From positions 1-24,989 of IMG/VR virus record IMGVR_UViG_3300035181_000109: a stretch of DNA of 24,989 nucleotides. One strand, written 5' to 3'. The position numbers were made by a program, and so were the translations under genes. Source of the stretch: a virus. The notes under the pieces were generated by a model. It searched no databases. It saw only the letters and a list, made by a program, of their open reading frames with translations, and had not been told where the DNA came from. Of the stretch, positions 1-5,653 are shown in pieces (the first letter of the stretch is position 1; each line of letters begins with the position of its first letter).

Positions 1-2
1 TG

Positions 3-479
3 GCCGCCTCAGCCGCCTACTGGATCGGTTCTGCCGCGTCAGAACTCTACGTCACGCCCGGCGGCGAAGTCGGCAGCATCGGCGTATGGCAGGCGCACGA
101 GGATTGGTCGGCGGCGATGGAAGATGCCGGTGTCAAAACCACCCTGATCTCGGCAGGCAAGTTCAAGGTTGAGGGCAACCCCTACCAACCGCTCGATGCC
201 GAGGCGCAATCGTTCATGCAGTCGCGTGTCGATGACTACTACACCGCCTTCACCAGGGCTGTCGCCAAGGGCCGCAACGTACCCGTCGATCAGGTGCGCA
301 ACGGCATGGGCCAAGGCCGCGTGCTCGGCGCAGATCAAGCACTGTCTGAAAAGATGGTGGATGGAATCATGACATTCGACGAAGTAGTCAAGAAAATGCA
401 GCGCGATGCCAAGTCTGCGCAGAAACCATCAGCAAACCGCCTGGCATCCGCCAAGCGTGAACTGGAGATCATGGGCTAG
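3..479 (+). CDS. S49-family prohead protease, C-terminal part (5' end outside window)
   Basis: Serine peptidase of the SppA/S49 family, which in HK97-type phages cleaves the capsid delta domain and itself during prohead maturation. Only the last 158 residues are present and the frame is open to the left edge. The Ser-Lys dyad of the family can be placed: the nucleophile is the Ser of AASAAYW (codon 9-11), followed by the GSIGV segment, and the general-base Lys is the second Lys of GKFKVEGNP (codon 165-167). The position directly upstream of the major capsid gene agrees with this role. After the catalytic core there is a short Lys/Ala-rich tail. The alternative, a host SppA, is unlikely given the neighbours. 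Confidence 0.9.
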   Translation, partial: AASAAYWIGSAASELYVTPGGEVGSIGVWQAHEDWSAAMEDAGVKTTLISAGKFKVEGNPYQPLDAEAQSFMQSRVDDYYTAFTRAVAKGRNVPVDQVRNGMGQGRVLGADQALSEKMVDGIMTFDEVVKKMQRDAKSAQKPSANRLASAKRELEIMG

Positions 480-547
480 ACACAGCCCGCCCGCCGCGAT
501 CCGTCGATCATGGCGTCGGCCCGAAGGCCATCGTGTCACCCCAACAG

Positions 548-568
548 CCGCCTTTTGGCGGTTTTTTT
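548..568 (+). terminator. Rho-independent terminator-like hairpin between protease and capsid genes
   Basis: Stem CCGCC/GGCGG with a TTTT loop is followed at once by seven T. It lies 27 bases before the capsid start codon. The stem's right arm, T-tract and following bases (557-574, 18 bases) recur exactly upstream of the tail tube gene at 3744-3761. It may attenuate read-through from the protease gene or act as an mRNA processing or stability element for the capsid transcript. Confidence 0.65.
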
Positions 569-594
569 ACGCCCGTCCATTTTTGGAGAACACA

Positions 595-1863
595 ATGAGC
601 AAGAAACTCCGCGAGCTTAATGCCCGTAAATCCACGCTGGTCGAGCAGGCCCGCGCAATCACCGCAGGCGCAGAAGCATCCGACCGCGACCTGACCGCTG
701 ACGAAATCACCGCTTTCGACGGCCTGCGCTCCCAGATCGAAGCAGCCAACGCCGCCATCGACCGCGAGCATGTCCTGATCGCCGAAGAGGCCAAGATCGG
801 CATCAAGTCCGCTGGCTTTGTCACCGTCACCGAAAATATCGAGAACGACCCCAAGCGCGGATTCAGATCCTTTGGCGATTTCTCCCGCTCTGTCGCCCGT
901 TCGGCCCTGTTTGGCGAGCGTGACGCCCGTTTTGCCGCCGCCCCCTCGACTTTCGGCAGCGAGTCCACGGGTGCTGATGGTGGCTTCGCCATCCCGCCTG
1001 AGTTCTCCAGTGAAATCTGGCGGCTCGCCCTCGGTGAAAACTCCCTGCTGCCGCAGACTCAGAACACCGAAGTCACCGGCAACAGCATGATTTTCCCGAA
1101 AGACGAATCCACCCCTTGGGGATCGACTGGCGTGCAGGTTTATTGGCAGGCCGAAGCGTCCGCCGCAAACGCCAGCAAGCCTGCGCTGGGCACTGAGACG
1201 CTTGTGCTGCACAAGCTGATGGCGCTGGTGCCGGTGACTAATGAGCTGGTGGACGATGGTTTTGCCATCGGCTCTTACCTGCAACAAGTCGCCCCTGAGC
1301 GGATTACGTGGAAGGTGAATGAAGCTATCCTGTTTGGAGATGGCGCTGGCAAACCCCTCGGCGCGCTGAATGGCGGCCCGTCTATCGTGCAGGCCAAGGA
1401 CTCCGGCCAGGCCACCAATACGCTGTCCGTGGCAAACATCAGCAACATGGTAACGCGCCTGCTGCCGGGCGAGCTTGGGCATGCCTTCTGGCTTGCCACG
1501 CCCGATATCCTGCCATACCTGGAAGCGCTGACTGTCGGCCAGTTCCCCATCTACCTGCCGAACATGACTGCGGCAAACGCCCCTTACGGCATGTTGAAGG
1601 GCCGTCCGCTGATGTTGTCCGAGCATGCATCGGCCTTCTCCAGCCAAGGCGACTTGAACCTGCTGTCGTTGAACGGCTACCGCACTATCACCAAGGCCGG
1701 TGGCGTGCAGACGGCAACCTCGATGCACCTGTATTTCGACGCAGATGCGACGGCGTTCCGCTTTACGTTCCGCCTCAACGGCAAGCCGATCCTGTCTAAG
1801 CCTGTAACCCCGCCGAAGTCGAGCGTGACACGTTCGCACTTTGTCTCGCTGGCCGCACGCTAA
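595..1863 (+). CDS. Major capsid protein, HK97 fold
   Basis: Forms the icosahedral head shell. The start at ATG 595 is chosen because GGAG lies 6 bases upstream. An in-frame extension to 406 exists but would read through the terminator hairpin. The product is 422 residues, normal for an HK97-type capsid protein that keeps its scaffold-like N-terminus. Residues 1 to about 67 are charged and helical (the MSKKLRELNARK start and an LRSQIEAANAAIDRE heptad stretch), the expected delta domain removed by the upstream protease. The conserved core begins near residue 117 with a GADGGFAIPPEF-type segment, where the mature N-terminus usually lies. The cleavage site cannot be fixed by eye. This should be among the most abundant virion proteins, and hairpins lie on both sides of the gene. 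Confidence 0.95.
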   Translation: MSKKLRELNARKSTLVEQARAITAGAEASDRDLTADEITAFDGLRSQIEAANAAIDREHVLIAEEAKIGIKSAGFVTVTENIENDPKRGFRSFGDFSRSVARSALFGERDARFAAAPSTFGSESTGADGGFAIPPEFSSEIWRLALGENSLLPQTQNTEVTGNSMIFPKDESTPWGSTGVQVYWQAEASAANASKPALGTETLVLHKLMALVPVTNELVDDGFAIGSYLQQVAPERITWKVNEAILFGDGAGKPLGALNGGPSIVQAKDSGQATNTLSVANISNMVTRLLPGELGHAFWLATPDILPYLEALTVGQFPIYLPNMTAANAPYGMLKGRPLMLSEHASAFSSQGDLNLLSLNGYRTITKAGGVQTATSMHLYFDADATAFRFTFRLNGKPILSKPVTPPKSSVTRSHFVSLAAR

Positions 1864-1872
1864 TCGGTAATC

Positions 1873-1892
1873 GGGGCGGCCTCGGTCGCCCC
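1873..1892 (+). terminator. GC-rich hairpin after capsid gene, copy 1 of a pair
   Basis: Stem GGGGCG/CGCCCC, extendable by a G-T and a C-G pair, 9 bases after the capsid stop codon. There is no T-tract (ATCTATTT follows), so it may be a weak terminator or an mRNA 3' stabiliser. Bases 1872-1892 are identical to 2359-2379. Confidence 0.5.
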
Positions 1893-1912
1893 ATCTATTT
1901 AGGAGCAATTCC

Positions 1913-2353
1913 ATGTACACGAATGCAAAAATCTCTGAGCAACTCGCCGTGCTCGCAATCATCAATCCCGTCAGCCAGGCCGCTGGAACTGTAACCACCG
2001 GCTGGGTGAACACAGGCAATTCCGAGCGCATCCTGGCGCTGGTGCAAACCGGCGTCCTTGGCACGTCAGCCACTGTTGACGCGAAAATCCAGCAGGCCAG
2101 CGACGCCAGCGGCACAGGTGCAAAGGACGTAACCGGCAAGGCTATCACCCAGATCGTCAAGGCCACCGGCGACAACCGTTCGGCGATGATCAACCTGCGC
2201 CCCGATGAGCTCGACACCAACAACGGATACGAATATATCCGCGTCTCCCTCACGGTCGGCGCCGCAGCCAGCCAGGTGGGCTTGAACCTGCTTGGTGCTG
2301 TAGCCAAGGACGCGCCTGTCTCGCAATCCTTGGTTGCTGAAATCGTCGGCTAA
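1913..2353 (+). CDS. Small head protein after capsid gene, possible decoration protein
   Basis: 146 residues with no signal peptide or membrane segment. The start ATG 1913 has AGGAG 7 bases upstream. The sequence is rich in Ala, Thr, Val and Gly with alternating hydrophobic positions, consistent with a compact beta protein. A Thr/Ala-rich middle section (VDAKIQQASDASGTGAKDV) resembles small proteins that I recall lying directly after the capsid gene in other proteobacterial phages. A decoration or head-stabilising role is inferred from position (between capsid and connector), from the strong ribosome site and from the hairpins on both sides. No catalytic motif is seen. It could instead be a non-virion assembly factor. 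Confidence 0.7.
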   Translation: MYTNAKISEQLAVLAIINPVSQAAGTVTTGWVNTGNSERILALVQTGVLGTSATVDAKIQQASDASGTGAKDVTGKAITQIVKATGDNRSAMINLRPDELDTNNGYEYIRVSLTVGAAASQVGLNLLGAVAKDAPVSQSLVAEIVG

Positions 2354-2359
2354 TCAACC

Positions 2360-2383
2360 GGGGCGGCCTCGGTCGCCCCTTTT
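2360..2383 (+). terminator. GC-rich hairpin with T-tract, copy 2 of the pair
   Basis: Same stem and loop as the hairpin at 1873-1892, here followed directly by TTTT. It sits between the small head protein and the connector gene, 7 bases after the stop codon. It is a plausible partial terminator that lowers expression of the connector and downstream genes relative to the capsid. Confidence 0.6.
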
Positions 2384-2397
2384 AATTCGAGCGAATA

Positions 2398-3012
2398 ATG
2401 CCATACGTCCTTGTCACGCCACCAGCATCCGAGCCGGTAACGCTGGAAGAAGCCAAGTTGCACTTGCGCGTGGATGTTCTGGACGACGACGCGCTTATCT
2501 CCGCGCTTATCTCGGCAGCGCGACAACACGCCGAAATGATTACCCAGCGCCAGTTCGTCACTGCGACGTGGAAACTGGTGCTTGATGCATTCCCAGGGCC
2601 GTCTTTGATTGGCGTGCCTGCTGGCGTGTCGTTTTCTCTGCCAGGCCATGCCATCCTGCTAAATAAAAGCCCGGTGCAGTCCGTCACCTCGATCAAGTAC
2701 CTGGACATGTCCGGGGTGAAACAAACGATGCCGCCGACTGATTACGTTGTGGACACCAGCACCGAACCGGCGCGCATTACGCCGGTATTCGGCAAAATCT
2801 GGCCTATCAGTCTGCCACAGATCGGATCGGTTGAGATCGCCTTTACCGCAGGCTATTCAGCCGTGCCAGAAGGTATTAAATCCTGGATTAAGTTGCGCGT
2901 TGCCAGCCTTTTTGAGAATCGGGAGGAGGTTGCTCTTATGAATCGCGGGAAAGTCGAGCTGTTGCCATACGTTGACGGACTTCTTGATCCCTATCGCGTA
3001 GTCACATATTAA
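2398..3012 (+). CDS. Head-tail connector protein, phiE125 gp8 / HK97 gp6-like
   Basis: Adaptor that forms a ring under the portal and joins head to tail. The product is 204 residues. Residues about 15-55 (starting VTLEEAKLHLRV) are the helical segment typical of gp6-like connectors, and the remainder is a beta-rich domain seen in the longer phiE125 gp8-type members. ATG 2398 has only a weak GAGCG upstream. The stop is followed immediately by the next ATG, so the head closure gene is probably translationally coupled. Family assignment is by recalled sequence pattern and gene order. Confidence 0.85.
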   Translation: MPYVLVTPPASEPVTLEEAKLHLRVDVLDDDALISALISAARQHAEMITQRQFVTATWKLVLDAFPGPSLIGVPAGVSFSLPGHAILLNKSPVQSVTSIKYLDMSGVKQTMPPTDYVVDTSTEPARITPVFGKIWPISLPQIGSVEIAFTAGYSAVPEGIKSWIKLRVASLFENREEVALMNRGKVELLPYVDGLLDPYRVVTY

Positions 3013-3357
3013 ATGATCCGCACCGGCACATTGCGCAAGCGCGTCCAGATACAGCGGCGCGCCACTACCCAGGATACATTCGGCCAGCAGTCCGACACAT
3101 GGATCACGCTGGCTACTGTCTGGGCGGATATAGAAAGCATATCAGGGCGCGAAGTCATGGCTGCGCAGGCCGTGAACGTTGACATATCGCACACCATCAC
3201 CGTGAGATATCAGTCCATATTCGCCCAGCCTAAAACTGTTGTGGCATACCGCGTGCTCTACAACGGGCGGATTTTTAATATCCATTCGATGAGCAACGTG
3301 GAAGAACGCAACGCGATTGTCATTCTGACGGTTTCCGAAGGACTGAATGATGGTTGA
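3013..3357 (+). CDS. Head closure protein (SPP1 gp16 / HK97 gp7-like head-tail adaptor)
   Basis: Small beta-barrel protein that plugs the connector after DNA packaging. It has 114 residues, the usual length. It begins with the family's basic start (MIRTGTLRKRVQIQRR), followed by a D-x-F-G-Q segment, WADI, and a SGREVMAA helix. The ATG directly follows the TAA of the connector gene, and the 3' end overlaps the next gene by 11 bases. Confidence 0.88.
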   Translation: MIRTGTLRKRVQIQRRATTQDTFGQQSDTWITLATVWADIESISGREVMAAQAVNVDISHTITVRYQSIFAQPKTVVAYRVLYNGRIFNIHSMSNVEERNAIVILTVSEGLNDG

Positions 3358-3700
3358 AAACACCTTGTTCACCGTTCTGAACGGCCTGGTTGGAGGTCGC
3401 ATGTACCCTATGGTTGCGCCGGACTCGCCAACCGTGCCGTTTATCGTGTACCAGAACATCACCAACAGCCCGGAATACACGATCGGCAACACAAGCCCGA
3501 TCAACAACACCAGAATGCAGATCGACTGCTACAGCGATACCTATGGCGGCGTCAAGTCGCTTGTTGCCAGCGTACAGTCGGCAATGCAGGCGGCGGCGCA
3601 GGCAAAAACGCTTGTGAACGTGCCGAAGATGAGCAGCGACTTATACGAAGCAGAAGTTAAGTTATTCCGCGTCACCCAGGATTACTCAATATGGTATTAA
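3347..3700 (+). CDS. Tail completion / tail terminator protein (DUF3168, gp17-like)
   Basis: Caps the tail tube and mates it with the head. It has 117 residues. Family features seen are the N-terminal helix, the GGRMYPMVAPDSPTVPFIVY segment, and the central QIDCYSDTYGGVKSL region typical of DUF3168 proteins. Two ATG codons, 3347 and 3350, are both possible, with AAGGA just upstream. The gene ends just before two tandem terminator-like hairpins, so it closes the connector group. Confidence 0.87.
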   Translation: MMVENTLFTVLNGLVGGRMYPMVAPDSPTVPFIVYQNITNSPEYTIGNTSPINNTRMQIDCYSDTYGGVKSLVASVQSAMQAAAQAKTLVNVPKMSSDLYEAEVKLFRVTQDYSIWY

Positions 3701-3702
3701 CG

Positions 3703-3724
3703 ACCGCTGAAATGCGGTTTTTTT
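3703..3724 (+). terminator. Terminator-like hairpin after tail completion gene (first of two)
   Basis: Stem ACCGC/GCGGT with a 6-base loop leading into a run of seven T (3718-3724), two bases after the TAA. The stem is short, so it may be weak alone, but a second hairpin follows within 11 bases. Confidence 0.55.
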
Positions 3725-3734
3725 CGTCCCAACA

Positions 3735-3755
3735 CCGCCCACGGGCGGTTTTTTT
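3735..3755 (+). terminator. Terminator-like hairpin before tail tube gene (second of two)
   Basis: Stem CCGCC/GGCGG with a 4-base loop, followed by seven T. The right arm, T-tract and ACGCCC are identical to those upstream of the capsid gene. It lies 22 bases before the tail tube start, so the tube gene may need its own promoter or rely on read-through. No convincing promoter boxes are visible. Confidence 0.65.
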
Positions 3756-3776
3756 ACGCCCTAAAGGAGATTCATC

Positions 3777-4412
3777 ATGGCATCAACAGCAATCAGCGCA
3801 CAAGGCTCTACTTTTGCTATCGGCACCGCTACCGGCGCCGCCAAGAACGTCACCGGACTTACTCTTGGCAACCCGACGATTGTCCAATCAACCGCCCACG
3901 GTTTCGCCAACGGCGACGTGGTGACGTTCGCGTCATTGACAGGCAACACGACGCTTAACGGCCAGACGCTTGTAGTTAGAAACGTCACGACAAACACATA
4001 CGCAGTCGACGTTGACACCACCGGCGGCTCAGCTTGGGCATCTGGCGGTACTGCCACGCCTGTTACCTGGACGCCAATCGCAAATATCCGCGATTTCACG
4101 GCCTTTGACGGTAGCGCCGCCGTGATCGACGTGACTAACCTGGTAAGCACAGCCAAAGAGAAGCGCATGGGCTTGCAGGACAACGGCAATTTCAGCTTCA
4201 ACATGGATCAGGACAACAGCGATGCGGGCCAATTGGCGCTTCGCGCGTCCAGAACCGCGCAAAGCCTCAAGCAGTACAAGCTGACTTTGCCGAACGCCAA
4301 CACTGCAACATTCGCTGCGTACTGCTCGAAAGTGTCTGATGCAGGCTCAGTCGATGGCGTGGTTAAGAATGCCGTGACTCTGGTTATCACCGGCGCAGTC
4401 ATTCGCGCTTAA
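3777..4412 (+). CDS. Major tail tube protein with inserted beta domain
   Basis: Stacks as rings to form the tail tube. The start ATG 3777 has a strong AAAGGAG site 7 bases upstream. The product is 211 residues. Tube-protein features are the N-terminal TAISAQGSTFAIG, a central IRDFTAFDGSAAVIDVTNL and the following EKRMGLQDNGNFSFNMDQDN block, then a beta-rich C-terminus. Residues about 30-92 form an extra section containing HGFANGDVVTF and a VRNVTTNTYAV strand. This pattern is seen in phage proteins that are often labelled as resembling the E1 FCCH beta domain. The insert probably decorates the tube surface. It lies between hairpins at 3735-3755 and 4425-4440. Confidence 0.9.
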   Translation: MASTAISAQGSTFAIGTATGAAKNVTGLTLGNPTIVQSTAHGFANGDVVTFASLTGNTTLNGQTLVVRNVTTNTYAVDVDTTGGSAWASGGTATPVTWTPIANIRDFTAFDGSAAVIDVTNLVSTAKEKRMGLQDNGNFSFNMDQDNSDAGQLALRASRTAQSLKQYKLTLPNANTATFAAYCSKVSDAGSVDGVVKNAVTLVITGAVIRA

Positions 4413-4424
4413 TGATGGATAAAT

Positions 4425-4440
4425 GCCGCCTTTTGGCGGC
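4425..4440 (+). other. Hairpin after tail tube gene, no T-tract
   Basis: Perfect stem GCCGCC/GGCGGC with a TTTT loop, 12 bases after the tube stop codon and 18 bases before the chaperone start. Its core (CCGCCTTTTGGCGG) is the same as that of the hairpin at 548-561. AAACAC follows instead of T, so an mRNA processing or stability role is more likely than termination. Confidence 0.5.
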
Positions 4441-4458
4441 AAACACAAGGAATTAACA

Positions 4459-4800
4459 ATGGCTCTTCTCACTAAAGATCAGATCATCACCTCCAACGAC
4501 CGTGAATCGCAAATCGTCGAAGTGCCTGAATGGGGCGGCGAAGTTCGCATCATGGCAGTCACCCCGGCGATTCTCCGCGATGTCCGCAATACGGCTCCTA
4601 AATCTGGCACGGACGAAACCTTCGGCTATCGGCTGATGGTTAAGTCCATCGTTGACGAAAACGGGAATCCCATCTTCACGCAAGACGATATCGCGGCCCT
4701 TGAGGGAAAATCCGAGGCAGCGTTGAAGCGCGTGATGGAAGCCATTAACGAGCTTAATGGCTGGACTAAAAATAGCAAGGAAGAGCTGGGAAACGATTAG
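4459..4800 (+). CDS. Tail assembly chaperone, short form (lambda gpG-like)
   Basis: Binds the tape measure during tube assembly and is absent from the finished virion in relatives. It has 113 residues and is acidic at the C-terminus. ATG 4459 is chosen because AAGGAA lies upstream. The in-frame ATG at 4423 would start before the hairpin 4425-4440. The frame stops at TAG 4798, four bases after a slippery heptamer at 4788-4794. Assignment rests on position between tube and tape measure, size, and the downstream overlapping frame, as in lambda G/GT. Confidence 0.85.
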   Translation: MALLTKDQIITSNDRESQIVEVPEWGGEVRIMAVTPAILRDVRNTAPKSGTDETFGYRLMVKSIVDENGNPIFTQDDIAALEGKSEAALKRVMEAINELNGWTKNSKEELGND

Positions 4801-5156
4801 TTGATGACCATGAGAGGCGGTTCCACTTTCGCCTCGCCTTGGCGCTGGGCTGGCCGTCTGTCGAATGGGGGCTTGCCAACGTCACTTGCCGAGAGATAGC
4901 AGAATGGCGCGAGTTTTACGCAATCGAACCGTTTGGTTATATCCGGGGAGACTTACAGGCTGGCGTGATCGCCTCGACGGTCATCAACTACGCAGGAAAG
5001 ACGCTGAAAGATGATGCTCCAATGGCGAAGCCAAGTGACTTCGTCATGTTTTCAGAACGCGCAGAAAGTACCAACAAACCGATTCTGGAAGACGATCCAG
5101 AAGCGCAGTCAGCCTTGATGCTGGCGGCTCTATTTGGCGTTGCGCCGGGGGAATGA
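4459..5156 (+). CDS. Tail assembly chaperone, frameshifted long form (gpG-T-like)
   Basis: A -1 frameshift at 4788-4794 joins the short chaperone to a second frame ending at TGA 5154-5156. The fusion would contain 112 residues from the G frame plus about 120 from the T frame. The T part reads RLVDDHERRFHFRLALALGW, then a CREIAEWREFYAIEPFG segment, the pattern of phage tail assembly protein T. The T frame has no ATG near its 5' end (only TTG at 4839) and is blocked by TAG at 4773, so translation by frameshift is the natural explanation. In lambda the long form recruits tube protein to the tape measure, and the ratio of G to GT matters. Confidence 0.82.
4788..4794 (+). promoter_or_regulatory. 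Programmed -1 ribosomal frameshift site, GGGAAAC
   Basis: The heptamer fits X XXY YYZ in the chaperone frame: codons GGA AAC, preceded by the G of CTG, can re-pair as GGG AAA. It differs from the lambda G/GT site GGGAAAG only in the last base. The zero-frame stop TAG follows one codon later. I do not see an obvious strong stimulatory stem-loop just downstream, and lambda is not reported to need one. Confidence 0.85.
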
Positions 5157-5653
5157 TGGCCGATGTTGTAATAACAGGACTCGGTGAGCTAAAGGCGATG
5201 TTTCAAACCTTGCCTAAACAGCTTGCGGAGGCCGGTTTGCGCCGTGCGGCCTATACCGGCGCAGCAATTATCCAGGAGTCGGCAAAGGCCAACGTGCATA
5301 ACGTTACCGGCACGCTTTCGGACGCCATCATCGTCAAGCGGATCGAGGAAAAGAGCGGCCCATTCGTGCAAACCTATTACGTTACGGTTCGCAAAGGCAA
5401 GTTTGGCGGCCCGGATGGGTATTATGGACAATGGGTGGAGTTTGGGCACTTGATCCGCACAAAAGGCCAGTCCATAAAGGGCGGACGCCGATCAAGTAAA
5501 AACCAACGGGTAGAGCTGAAACGCATCGGCGCACCAGAGGTTCCGGCGCACCCATACATGCGCCCAGCCGTTGACGCGCACGGTAAAGAAGCAACGGACG
5601 CCATTAAAGAAGCCCTCATCACGAGAATTCGAGAATTAACCAATGACCATTGA
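5153..5653 (+). CDS. HK97 gp10-like tail morphogenesis protein
   Basis: 166 residues, or 165 if ATG 5156 is used. Both ATG codons overlap the TGA of the chaperone frame, and GGGGG precedes them. The N-terminal ITGLGELKAMFQTLPKQL helix and the AAYTGAAIIQESAKANV segment with the later GQWVEFGH and PAHPYMRPA motifs are typical of the gp10 family. The exact job of these proteins is unclear; they are needed for head-tail or tail morphogenesis. In HK97 the gene lies next to the head closure and tail terminator genes, whereas here it sits between the chaperones and the tape measure. Confidence 0.83.
   Translation: MMADVVITGLGELKAMFQTLPKQLAEAGLRRAAYTGAAIIQESAKANVHNVTGTLSDAIIVKRIEEKSGPFVQTYYVTVRKGKFGGPDGYYGQWVEFGHLIRTKGQSIKGGRRSSKNQRVELKRIGAPEVPAHPYMRPAVDAHGKEATDAIKEALITRIRELTNDH

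Noticed and set aside
406-594. In-frame upstream extension of the capsid gene
   Set aside because: It overlaps the end of the protease, reads through a terminator hairpin and has no better ribosome site than ATG 595.
508-2307. 599-residue ORF on the - strand opposite the capsid gene
   Set aside because: It is antisense to the capsid and head genes, has no family features and follows from GC-rich codon bias in the real genes.
4423-4458. Earlier start for the tail chaperone
   Set aside because: It would place the start before the hairpin 4425-4440; ATG 4459 has AAGGAA upstream.
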